Positions 1 through 10,140 of a DNA stretch of 64,000 nt are shown here, piece after piece. The translations under genes and the position numbers were made by a program. Positions within the stretch are counted from its first letter, which is position 1. Every line of letters starts with the position of its first letter. Below the pieces are notes generated by a model. The model saw only the letters and a program-made list of their open reading frames with translations. It was not told the origin of the DNA and searched no databases. Source of the stretch: Trichosporon coremiiforme (taxonomy: Eukaryota > Basidiomycota > Tremellomycetes > Trichosporonales > Trichosporonaceae); the NCBI GenBank assembly GCA_039545355.1, contig BCJJ01000017.1:806001-870000 (forward strand), given 5' to 3'.

Positions 1-58
1 ATGCCTTATAGCGTGACGTTCTTAGCTTCGGCAGCGAGGACAATTAGCTGACAAGCAG

Positions 59-177
59 ACGGCATCCCCACCATCCCCAACGGCCTCAGGAAGAAGTTCG
101 AGGACAAGCTCAGCACTGTGGCCAAGGCCGCTGAGGCTCCCTCTACCGCTCAGGCTGAGGGCGAGGCGACGGCGTAA
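59..177 (+). CDS. 3' terminal exon of an unidentified protein gene (partial)
   Basis: The reading frame from about 59 to the TAA at 175-177 encodes a charged, Ala-rich C-terminus that includes PTIPNGLRKKFEDKL and ends AQAEGEATA. In-frame stops just upstream (TGA at 49-51) and the string gctgacaagcag suggest that bases 1-58 are the end of an intron with a CTGAC branch point and acceptor at 55 or 58. The rest of the gene lies left of the window. I do not recognise the family from about 39 residues; the alternating charged and Ala-rich residues suggest a flexible tail. Confidence 0.5.
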
Positions 178-1309
178 ACGCAGCATTTCATTCTATCAAA
201 TCGCATTGTTAAGGAGGACGGCATGTATCATCATCTCACGGATTGAGCAGAAATCAATGATCTGCGCACAACACCTCCCCTCCGTCTCAACTTCAAGACT
301 GATGTCCCAAGGCGGGCACTTGCTCACGTGAGACCCACGTGCGCGCTGATTTGCACGTGAGGGGCCAGCGCCGTTATGTAAGACAGTCTGTGCGGACAGC
401 AACGGCTCACCTGGGAGCTTTGCCAGGCGTAAGGATCACGCTAGCTGCCACTCCGACAATTGCAGGACCAGAAAACCGCCGTGAAGTCGTCATCTCTGCG
501 AACCTGGTTACATACGTGCCTCGCAATTCCTGAGAAGGTGGCTTGCTGTTTGATGGATCGCTGGCGGGGAGGTCGACGGCGTATGCGGCGTAGCCGGGTT
601 ATCCAAGACTTCGATGGTTCCTGTCTGACCTGTCCACAGGCGTCGCTAAGAAATGGCCCACGCAGGATGAGGCAAACGGACTAGCAGGCTCTAACAACGG
701 GGGTAGCGCAAGGAACATAGGCACGCAGAGTGGGACATTTCACGCATAGGAGCCCAGAGTGCCCAGAGTGCCGTGAGGGTCGGATATGCCGTTATGTCTC
801 GCAAGATAGCACAGGCGAAACCTTGCTACGGCCCGCCTGCAGCCCGACTGCAGAGGTCCAATCGTCCATCTCCATAGCGAGAAACTCAAACTCAAGATTA
901 AGAGCTTAGGGGAACTTCAGATTTTGGGACCTGTCCTGTCCTTCCTCCCCTGCACTGCCCGACACCTCGATGCAGCCTGAGTTTGATCGCCTCAGGACCA
1001 GCACCTCCGTCCTGAGACGCTGGGGGGATCCAGCAGTTCTCTCCCAGGTTCTGCCCCCGGCCGTCGAACCTAGGACGTACCCAGGACCGCAGGTTAGCAG
1101 GTCGTGAGAACGTAAGCATGCCCTGCTCTGTTCTGCGGCCTGGCAGTCGTCGAAGTGCCAGGCGGATTGCGTTAACGCTGCTGCTTCTGGTAGTCGAGGT
1201 ATCTGTTGTCTGCCATCTTTGCATCTTGTACAACAACATCAACAACGCCGAGATCAACATAAACACGGCGAGATTCGAAGTTCGATCCCGACACCGACCA
1301 TAGCTGACG
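178..1309. other. Intergenic region, no gene seen
   Basis: It separates the partial gene on the left from the membrane-protein gene on the right. Only short ORFs without protein-like composition are present, and I found no tRNA or obvious repeat. It probably holds the 3' UTR of the left gene and the promoter of the next one. Confidence 0.5.
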
Positions 1310-2029
1310 ATGGTCCTCTTTCTGACCTGGTTGGCGCACAATGCGCCGCTAGCGAGAGGGCAATCATCAGCTGCGACCCCAACGGTCTCTTGGTCCGCTC
1401 GCCCGACCTACACGGCCTGCACGAAACAACCAGTCAGCTGGAAGGTCGACGGCACGCCGAACCAGAACATCAACCTCTACATCGTTGCGGAGGGGGGCAA
1501 CGCTACCCCGACGTCAGCCGGCGCTTCCAGTTCTTCCAGTGGAGCAGGTGCAGCTGCAGGCGGTGACTCCTCAGCTGTACCTTCACCGGGTGGGTCTGCA
1601 TTGAGCAGCGTCGATACGAGCAGCGCTTCGGAATCTAGCGCAGCATCAACACCATCCGGCAGCCAACCACCGCAGCCAGCCCCGCAACCCCAGCAACCAA
1701 CGTCAGCCACCTCTGGAGCGTCACCGGATTCGACCCAGGAGCAATCGCAACAGCAACCAAGTGAAGGTGCTCAACAGCAACAGCAGCAACAGCCCAGCGA
1801 GAGCCCTCAACAGCAACAGGAGCAGCCGCAAAACTCACAAACACCGGCGGGTAATGGTGACCAGCCTCAGTCTCAAGGTGTCCCTCAGGAGCAGCAGCAG
1901 CCGACGACAAACGAGCCGGCCCAGCAACAGCAGTCTACCGACAACGGGCAGCCCCAGAACGGCGAGAAACCTCCGCAGCAGCCGACACCGACACCGGATC
2001 AGCAGCAGCAGCAGCAACAGCAAGGAGAT

Positions 2030-2064
<35 letters not shown>

Positions 2065-5000
2065 CAGCCAGCAACAGCCACAGCAACTGCAACAAGAGGG
2101 GCAACAGAGTGAACAGCAGCCGCAAGAATCGCGAGGAGTGGAAGGACCATCGCCGACAGATATCACCTTGTGGAACGCCATCACGACGCCAGCAGCTACC
2201 ACTGAATCTTTGAGCACCGAAAATGACATAGAGCCTGTTACCACTGCGCCCAACGCCGAAGCCACCGACAGTCCACCGCCACCCGAGGGCTCGAACGCCG
2301 CTGCGAACGCGCCGTCCACCGAGAACGCACCAAGCACCGAGAATGCATCCCCGACAGACAGCGCATCGACGTCGACGGGAGATCCATCAGCAGCCGAACC
2401 TAGTGCGAATGAAGCTTCTTCCGAGGCACCCAATCCTGGCGTTTCAGAGGCGTCGCCTCCGCAAAAACGCAGTCCCGGCATGACCGTTATCAGCAACGTC
2501 GTGAGCAACGAGTTCAACTGGCTCACGAACGTGCCGCCGGGGCGATACCGGTTTGCAGCGACGCTGCCAGACGAGGACGTGAACCAGATCATCAGCACGA
2601 GCGATGTGTTCACGGTCGTCGCGGGTTCCGACTCGAGTTGCATTAAGGGTAACGGGACGGTTTGGGCGGCCGGTAACAATCCCGCGGACCAGAGTGCGCA
2701 GAAGTCGTCATCTAAGTCGAACGTCGGAAGGATCGTGGGCGGTGTCGTCGGCGGTGTTGGTGGCTTCATCGTTCTGTTGATCCTCCTGCTGGCATGTCTG
2801 GTGTGCTACCGCCGCAAGAAGCGGCGAGCACGCACAAAGTTGCGCGCAGAGGCGTCCAACTTCAGCTTTGAGGCAGACTCGCCCCCGCCAATGCGACAGC
2901 CGACATCGCCCAAACGACCCGCACCGACTGCTAATGCGTATGCGAGTATCCCTGTGTCCACTCCCGGCGTCACGCCCCTGGGAACCCCTAGTGGGACCCC
3001 GTGTTTGACACCCAGTCGCAGCCCACAGCCGTCACCCACACCCGGGGCAATGGGACGCGGCAAGACATCCGTCGAGCACCCTATGATCACCGGATGCACG
3101 AGCGATTTCGGGCCTGAAATCAACAACGTACTCGTGAGCGATACACCCCCGCGTCCCATGTCTGGAACACATTCAACGGACGGCACAGGAGGCACGAACG
3201 GGACGAACGCGCACGCCAGTGTGGCGTCTCTTGGCACGACAGCTGCTATGATCGCTGTCCTTGGTCAAAGGTGGGCGGCGGGCTCGGCCAGCTTGCAGTC
3301 CCTACCGCTTTCTGATCACGGGGTGGACGACTACCTGAAGACGAACTCGCAGACACCGGCCGAGGCGTACAAGGAAGCTCTGCGGGGCTCGCCAGGCATT
3401 GAGGAGTGGATGACGCCGGGTGTGCGCACGCCAGCTGGACCGCCAGGCGTGCACACCCCCGCCAACCCTCTGGCCGGCTCACCATCGTCCTCCATGACGC
3501 CAGCGACCAAGTCGTCCGCGAGCCTGGGACCTGGCGGGATCAGCAGCCCGGTGCACAGCTATGCCTCCTCTCCCGCGATGCAGAGTATGGCCTCCCTCGG
3601 CAGCCAGTCGATGAAGCGTCTGTCCGCGAACAGCCAGAAGAGGCTTTCGGCCAACTCGCGTCTCGGGAACCGATACTCGACCCAGTCGCTGAAGCGCCTC
3701 TCGGACTCGCAGCTCATGACCGTACCGCAGGACAGCGTAATCAACCCGACCGCGCCGTCACCATCACTCCTCTCACCCTCCGCCGCTCACATCTCCCCAG
3801 CGCCATCGCCGAAGTACTCCCCTTCGCCGCAGTATGCGCCATCACCCCAGTTCAACCCATCGCCGCAGATGAGTCACTCGCCTCTACCCGCTCACTCGCC
3901 ACAAATGGGCCACTCGCCTCTGCCAGCCCACTCGCCTCAGATGGCCCACTCTCCCCAGTTCGCCCCCTCGCCGCAGTTTGCGCCATCGCCTGCCTTCCCG
4001 TCCCCGAACTTTGCTCCGTCGGCTATGCGTCCTGTGGCCCCTGCGCGGGGTTACAGCTTGCAGACGAACGCCTCGGCCAGCTCCTCGCAGTACTGGACCA
4101 TGGACAGCGAGAACGGGGATGCGATCTCCTTCGGCGGCGCAGCGGACAGTACGCCCCGCCTCGCGCCTCCGGCAGCACAAAGGGGCCAGCTGTCTCTACC
4201 GTATGGCTCGTCGACGTCGTTTGCCACCGCCTCCTTCGTCAGCGCCTACTCCCAGACGTCGGTTTACTCGCCCTCGCCCGCTAGTGCGCCTTATGGCTCG
4301 GCCATGCTCTCGCCCGTCCCCTCCGTGCCGAGTGTGGGCGATACGACCGCCGTACCGCCCTTCCCGTCGCCATCGTTCCTCACGCTTCCTCAGCCGCTTC
4401 AGGGTAGACCGAAGAGCATGCCGCTCAGTCCGCAAAGCGACCATGGAGGTTTCTTCCCCGACCGCAGCCAGCAGGACATTGCGCAGAGCGTCTCCTCCCC
4501 AGTGACGCCAGTGACGCCGTACACGCCCTCCGTGCCACAAGTCCCGCAGGTGCCGAGTGTGCCGTCGTCGCCGATCCCGCCGCAGAAGCCGCCCCCTACT
4601 GGCCCATTGCCTGCTACCCCGCCGTACCCTCCTTCGCCTGTTGCCGCGCCGCGCAGCGTGAAGCGGAGCAACTCGGCGCGCAACTCGCGCCGCCCCCTCC
4701 CGCCCGCGATGACTGATGAATTGCGCCACATCCTGCGCCAGTCCCAGCAGAAGGTGCGGGATGAGGACGCACAGCGCGCCTCCATCCCTCCCGGAGGGAG
4801 TTTGGGACGGAACTCGGGTCGCGGCATCCAGAGCGCCTATCACGCTCTAGAGGGCAAGGGGTTCGCATCGGTTGATGGGCTGCCGCAGCACCAGCAAGCA
4901 TATCGCGCGCTCGAGGGTAATGGGGACAGTCCCATGGGAGGCAGCCCCATGGGTACCCCGCTCGGCAACGGACACGGTATTGGGGGCATGGCAGACATCA

Positions 5001-5110
5001 TGAACCAGCACCACCAGAATCACACTCAGATGCTCGATCCCCCGCCCAGCCGCAGGCAGAGGGAGAGCTATAACTCGTTCAAGTCTAGGCAGGACGCGAA
5101 CAAGTTCTAG
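1310..5110 (+). CDS. Large single-pass membrane protein with split N-terminal beta domain, poly-Gln/Ser/Pro-rich
   Basis: An uninterrupted ORF of 1266 residues. Residues 1-18 form a weak signal peptide. Residues about 25-65 (VSWSARPTY, CTKQPVSWKV, INLYIVAEGG) and 391-445 (NEFNWLTNVPPGRYRF, DVFTVVAG) look like two halves of a Kre9/Knh1-like Ig-type cell-wall domain, separated by about 320 residues of Ser/Gln/Pro-rich sequence with Gln runs. A dibasic KR (386-387) lies just before the second half. Residues 475-499 form one Gly-zipper-like transmembrane helix followed by a basic stop-transfer segment (YRRKKRR). The remaining roughly 765 residues are cytoplasmic, rich in SP/TP motifs and short repeats (SPQFAP, AHSPQM), and near the end carry two copies of A-Y-[HR]-A-L-E-G. 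The topology suggests a plasma-membrane wall sensor or anchor. That role is inference and the domain assignment is moderate. The start codon is the first ATG of the ORF. Confidence 0.75.
2003..2096 (+). repeat. CAG/CAA (poly-Gln) trinucleotide repeat tract
   Basis: Runs of CAG with some CAA encode two long Gln blocks separated by Gly-Asp, followed by a shorter Gln-rich stretch. The tract is in frame within the membrane-protein gene and is expected to vary in length between strains. Confidence 0.85.
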
Positions 5111-5433
5111 GACCAACACATTCCTTTTAGACCAAAGTCGGACATTGTAACAAGTAGTATCACTTAGTAGCAAGCAGCCCATAGCACATAGTATGACATC
5201 TTATGCATCACGTATAGTTCATGCGTCCGTGGGTCGCGGGGGGTGGTGACTGGATGACAGTCGCAGGACGCGCTCGTCTGAGCACTCCAGGCACGTCCAT
5301 ATCTGCGGGACCAAAATTTCTGTCGAGAGCGTCCGTTCATGCCCCCTTCGCCTTCGAGTCCGTCGTCCGGAGGGTCAACATTGTTTCGCACCAGGTCAAG
5401 GATCAAGGACATCTCCACAACCCACACGAGTGT
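5111..5433. other. Intergenic region / TRM1 promoter
   Basis: About 320 bp between the membrane-protein stop and the first plausible TRM1 start, with genes in the same direction. The TRM1 frame stays open upstream to 5221, but that extension has no MTS-like or conserved character. A pyrimidine-rich stretch precedes the starts. Confidence 0.5.
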
Positions 5434-7461
5434 ATGTTCTCGCGTGCTGGACGTCTACCCTCCACCCCCCTCGCCTCACTCGTCCCGACCGTCCGCCGCT
5501 CACACCCCACACGCCTGACACACACTATGTGCGACAGCAACATCCCCTACACCCTCCCCCTCCCCGGAGGCATCCCGGACACGCACCGCCCGCACACGGA
5601 GCGCACGACGACGATCCTCGTCCCGAAGGAGAACACGGCCTTCTTGAACCCCGTCCAGGAGTACAACCGTGATCTGTCCGTGGCCACGATCCGCGCGTGG
5701 AACAACCTGAGGAAGGAGGAGCTCGAGGGACGGTGGAGGCAGAAGCTGGAGCGCGAGGCGAAGAAGAAGGCCGCGAAGAAGGACAAGGCCGAGGCGGGCG
5801 AGGGAACTGAGGCTGATGCCCAGGGCGCCGCGGCCGCCGTTGAGGAGAAGAAGGAGAATGGAGAGGCTGGACCGTCCACCGAGGTGAGTCCGACTGGCAG
5901 ACTGGGAACTGCCCGAAGGAAACGCGTTGGAGGATGCACAGTAGCTAACGAATTACAGAGGAAGTTCCGCGCGCCCAAGATCACGATCCTCGAGGCGCTC
6001 TCTGCCACCGGTCTCCGCTCGATCCGCTACGCGAAGGAGATCCCCGACGTGCGCACCGTGCTCGCGAACGACATCTCTCCCTCGGCCTGTGACGCCATGC
6101 GACGGAACGTAGCTCTGAACGGTGTCGGCGAGCCTTCCCAGCCCACTCCTTCCGAGGCCGCTCCGACTGCCGGAGCCACCGACGAGGAGATGGCCGAGAA
6201 CGCGCCCGACCTCGGCCGCCGCGAGAACTGCACCGGACACGTGAAGGTGAACGAGGGCGACGCCTGTTCGCTGATGTACTCGCGTCGTGGGCTTCGGGAC
6301 CGCGTCGAGGTCGTCGACCTGGACCCCTACGGAACGGCTGCGCCCTTCATCGATGCGGCGATCAACGCCCTGGGTGACGGAGGTCTGCTCGCCGTCACCT
6401 GCACCGATCTTGCCGTGCTCGCTGGCTCGAACTACCCCGAGAAGTGCTTCAGCAACTATGGCGGCACAGTCGTCAACGCCGAGTACAGCCACGAGGTTGC
6501 TCTGCGCCTCGTCCTCAACTCTATTGCCCAGGCCGCCGCCCGCTACGGCAAGTACATCCACCCGCTCATCTCTCTGTCGATCGACTTCTACGTGCGCCTC
6601 TTCATCCGCGTCGACACGCGGCCGGCAGAGGTGAAGCGCCTCGCCTCCCAGACTGGTGTCGTGTACGCGTGCGGCTTCTGCCAGACGCCCGTCCTCCAGC
6701 CTTTCGGCCGCGAGGTCCAGAAGGAGTCCAAGAAGGGCAACGCGACGACGCAGTACCGTGTCGCCACCGGCCCCACTGCGGCTGGAAAGTGCGAGGAGTG
6801 CGGCAGCACGCAAGCGCTCGGTGGCCCCATGTGGCTCGGCCCCATCCAGGACAGGGAGTTCATCTCGCGCCTAATTGGCGAGATCGAGGCCGACAAGGAG
6901 CACTACGGCACGTACCCGCGCATGCACGGCATGCTCACGCTGGCCGGAGAGGAGCTCGACGCGCCCTTCTACTTCTCCGCCAACAAGGTGCATGGATTCG
7001 CGCACAGCAGCGCCATGCCGACCAAGAACTACATCTCCGCCCTCCTCAATGCGGGCTACAAGGTGTCTCGCTCTCATGCCCTGTCGGGCAGCGTCAAGAC
7101 CGACGCGCCCCGCTCCTTCGTCTACGACATCATCAGGGAACACGTCAAGGAGCACCCTGTCCGCCTCGACAAGATTTCGGACATGTCGCCCACGCACAAG
7201 CTCCTCGCCAAGCCGATGGAGCATACTGTCGACTTTACGCCGCACCCGGACGCCAAGAAGTTTGAGAAGGACAAGGACTCCAAGGCCGTCTACTACCAGG
7301 TCAACCCGCTGCCTAACTGGGGACCCGGAAGCAGGGCGAAGAGCGTCAAGGCGAACAAGGAGGAGGGCGACAAGGGGGAGAAGAGGAAGAGTGAGGACGT
7401 TCCCGAGGGAGAGGTCAAGCGCGCCAAGGTCGACGACGAGGAGGAGGCCATGAACGCTTAG
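5434..7461 (+). CDS. TRM1: tRNA (guanine26-N2)-dimethyltransferase Trm1
   Basis: Class I SAM-dependent enzyme that makes N2,N2-dimethylguanosine at position 26 of tRNA in nucleus and mitochondria. Visible motifs are the SAM-binding ILEALSATGLRSIRYAKE, then NDIS, the catalytic VVDLDPYGTAAPF, and a C-terminal zinc module (CGFC...CEEC), ending in a Lys-rich, NLS-like tail (KRKSED, VKRAK). Exons: 5434-5883 and 5959-7461. The 75-nt intron (GTGAGT, GCTAAC, TACAG) is a multiple of three and has no in-frame stop, so a naive ORF reads through it. Two in-frame starts exist. ATG 5434 adds 31 Arg/Ser-rich, acid-free residues that look like a mitochondrial presequence (product 650 aa). ATG 5527 begins MCDSNIPYT (619 aa). 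Yeast TRM1 is known to use two starts for dual targeting; the same use here is inferred. Confidence 0.93.
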   Translation: MFSRAGRLPSTPLASLVPTVRRSHPTRLTHTMCDSNIPYTLPLPGGIPDTHRPHTERTTTILVPKENTAFLNPVQEYNRDLSVATIRAWNNLRKEELEGRWRQKLEREAKKKAAKKDKAEAGEGTEADAQGAAAAVEEKKENGEAGPSTEVSPTGRLGTARRKRVGGCTVANELQRKFRAPKITILEALSATGLRSIRYAKEIPDVRTVLANDISPSACDAMRRNVALNGVGEPSQPTPSEAAPTAGATDEEMAENAPDLGRRENCTGHVKVNEGDACSLMYSRRGLRDRVEVVDLDPYGTAAPFIDAAINALGDGGLLAVTCTDLAVLAGSNYPEKCFSNYGGTVVNAEYSHEVALRLVLNSIAQAAARYGKYIHPLISLSIDFYVRLFIRVDTRPAEVKRLASQTGVVYACGFCQTPVLQPFGREVQKESKKGNATTQYRVATGPTAAGKCEECGSTQALGGPMWLGPIQDREFISRLIGEIEADKEHYGTYPRMHGMLTLAGEELDAPFYFSANKVHGFAHSSAMPTKNYISALLNAGYKVSRSHALSGSVKTDAPRSFVYDIIREHVKEHPVRLDKISDMSPTHKLLAKPMEHTVDFTPHPDAKKFEKDKDSKAVYYQVNPLPNWGPGSRAKSVKANKEEGDKGEKRKSEDVPEGEVKRAKVDDEEEAMNA

Positions 7462-7760
7462 AAGACTGAGGTAGAGTTACATTTCCTTTTGGCTTGACTA
7501 TGTACGCATTATTCTCGACAACAGGGGCACAACAAACTGGAAACTGATCGAAAACTGATTATAGGCGAAACGGTGATTATAAGTGGATCGACGTCGAAGT
7601 TGATGTTTGGACGGTGACCAGGTCGGAACTGGACAGCCGATCACGCAGGCTCCCGTCTTCTTCTCCTTCGTCCTTCGGTACTTCCTTTCCTCTGATCGCA
7701 CTGATCGCACTGATCCCCTTCCCTCTCCTGCCTTCCTTCCTGCTGGTGACTACTTCTCCG

Positions 7761-8785
7761 TTAGAAGCGGACCATGGCCAGATCCGCAAAGGTGGGAGGA
7801 TACCGCGGCTGCGTATGCACGATATCCAGCACAAACTCGTCCTTATCCTCCTCCTCCCCAAGTGTCCTGGACCTAACATGTCCGAGATCAGGCAGCGGGC
7901 TCTCCGGTGCGAGGTATGCTGTCCCGAGGGCTAGTGGGGGAATATCGTCCAGATCCGCACTCTCGGCTGGCATCAGCAAGAGGACGCTGATGGCGATCGG
8001 CCGGTCGCTCGCAGTCGGCGCACCGGTGCCGCGTTTCGGCGCAGGACCTGTCGGACTAAGCGCGAGCGGCTGTCATTAGCTGGACAGAATCGACGTTAGC
8101 TCACCTGGGTCAGCTCGCCGAGTTCCTCTTCCTCCTCGGACACACGAACGAGGCGGACGCCTGGACCTCGAACCGGATCCCTCGACCCTCCCGCCATCCC
8201 CACGTCTCCCCTCTCGTCATCGAAGTTCAACTTCTCTTTGCCCTTGTCTCCCTCCTTCTCGCCTTCTCCCTCCGTACTTGTCGTAGCCCCGCTGCACCGA
8301 CTATCCCGCCCCCTGCCCGCTGCCTTCTCGTCCAGGATGACCTCCCACATCTCGGGCCGTCGTGGCCGACGGCGAACAACGTACCGGGGCTCCCAGTACG
8401 CACTGCCGTAGCCGGCGAGGAAGGTATCCCACCATCCGCCGAAACGAGCCCAGAACCCGCCCTCTCGCACAGGCGGGGGTGCCCCTGCCCGGTCCTGGTA
8501 AACCCTGGTCACGAGGTAGTACCGTAGGAAGAGGGTGAGGACTATGGCGACGAGCGCGGCACCGATGAACCCCAGTCCTAAGCTTAGGATGGTGGTAGTG
8601 GGGAGGGTTGCGGTGTTCTCGGCCTGGGTCGTCTCGGAGGGTTCGGAGGCGCGTATTCGGAGCCGTTGAGGTTCTCCATGATCGGGAAGTGTCCGGAGTG
8701 AGCGGAGGGAGGCCAGGAGAGGGGATATCCGGTCCCTGGCCCGGGGTGGTGGTGGAGGGGGTGCGGTGGCGAACCGGAGGAACAT
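7761..8785 (-). CDS. Small single-pass membrane protein, unknown function
   Basis: Exon 1 is 8105-8785 and exon 2 probably 7761-8069, joined by a 35-nt intron (GTGAGC donor, GCTAATGACAG end) that keeps frame 0, giving about 329 residues. The N-terminus is Pro/Arg-rich. One strong hydrophobic helix (TTTILSLGLGFIGAALVAIVL...) lies near residues 65-90, followed by an aromatic segment (GGFWARFGGWWDTF) and a long polar tail with Glu-rich and Pro-rich parts. I recognise no family. It converges on TRM1 with 299 bp between stops and diverges from the transcription factor gene. The second exon depends on accepting a very short intron; without it the protein ends shortly after the EEEEELGEL stretch. 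Confidence 0.6.
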
Positions 8786-10140
8786 TGTTAGGACGGCGAC
8801 GAGATCATTGCAGGTGATGAGGAGGGCGGGGAAGACACGATGGAGTTGTTATATCTGGATTGCAACGAGTTAGGAGATGGCCGTCGAGGAACGCGAGTAG
8901 GCGAGCATGCAGAAACGCTAGTCAGCACGAAGAGTGGATTTGGTATTGATGCCTGTGTTGTTGCATCATGGTGCCGTTGGCTTTGGTGCCCGCATGCCCC
9001 GCATGCCCCGCATGCCTCGTATCGCCTCATGGCTTCATGCCGCATGAACGACGGGCGCGACGGGCGCATGTTACGCCTGCTGCGCCCTCGAGATTAGCTC
9101 GAAGCTCGAATGTGGAGGCCCAGCCGGCCCAGAGTGTGCAGAGCGTGCAGAGCACAGTGCGGGGTCCTTTGGATTCCCTTGGGCTGAGTCATATGCTCGT
9201 GTCGCATTCAGATCGGCGGAGGCAAGACGGCACATGACCTTTGTTGCGCATTGTGATCACCAACCCAACCCGCCCGCCCGGTACGACCGGTGCGATACGG
9301 CCGAACCGGCTCAGCTTTCGAGGTACTCTCTCATCCGGGCGTACAATGCGGAATGCACACTGAGCCTTCCTCGCTGCTCACTGACACGTTTGGTTTAAGC
9401 GCTCACTGCGCCTTCGCATGAAGCCGTCTGGTAGTACGGTCCGTTATCCCGTGGATGGAGACCCACTACTCCACCCCTCCGGCTTGGTCATCTGCCTCGC
9501 TCGAATCTGCAATCTCGTATGAGTGCATACGGATATGAGCGATTGCCGCGAGAGAAGGGCGGCCAGGGCGGACGGGTCGCGGGTCGGCATGCGGATGCAC
9601 GTTAGAGACAGATCTGATTGCAGACCACTGCCGCAACACTGCAACCTGACACAGCAACAGCAACGACAATCCTCCACCACTGTCGCCACCCGAGATCCTG
9701 CCCTAAACGCCCTGCACGCCCAGGGGCCTCCACACGGGCTGGAACTTGACTGGCAACTTGACTTGGCTCCGCAAGTCACGTGCAGCTGCCAATGCCAAGG
9801 TGAGTCGACTGGCAATTTGCTTCCGGAACGCGTGAGGAACGCAACCCTATGCGCACGGACCAGGCTGGGTGAGGTGAGGACAGATGGCGGGTGGAGATTT
9901 AGCCCCATGCCCATGTCTTCCTCGCCCATTCTACGGAGTTCACACGCACTCTCCAGTCCACCAGTCCACCAACCCCTCTGTTTACACCGACGCCGTCACG
10001 CCGAATCCGACGACCCCCGCACCCTGTCGCACCCCCTTCCTCGGTCCCACTCGGTCCACTCGGCCCACTCGGGTCCATCCATCCAACGCATACACGGACA
10101 TCAACGCAAACCCCACCGATAAGCATACCCCCCCCTGACT
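8786..10140. other. Divergent intergenic promoter region
   Basis: About 1.36 kb between the divergent membrane-protein and transcription-factor genes. It contains a short direct repeat of GCATGCCCC (three units near 8992-9018), repeated GTGCAGAGC near 9131-9150, and CACTCGG-like repeats in the pyrimidine-rich stretch just before the 10141 start. No protein-coding or tRNA signal was seen. Confidence 0.5.

Noticed and set aside
1761..2213. Ser/Arg/Asn-rich ORF overlapping the poly-Gln tract
   Set aside because: A frame-shifted reading of CAG/CAA repeats gives Ser/Asn runs; not an independent gene.
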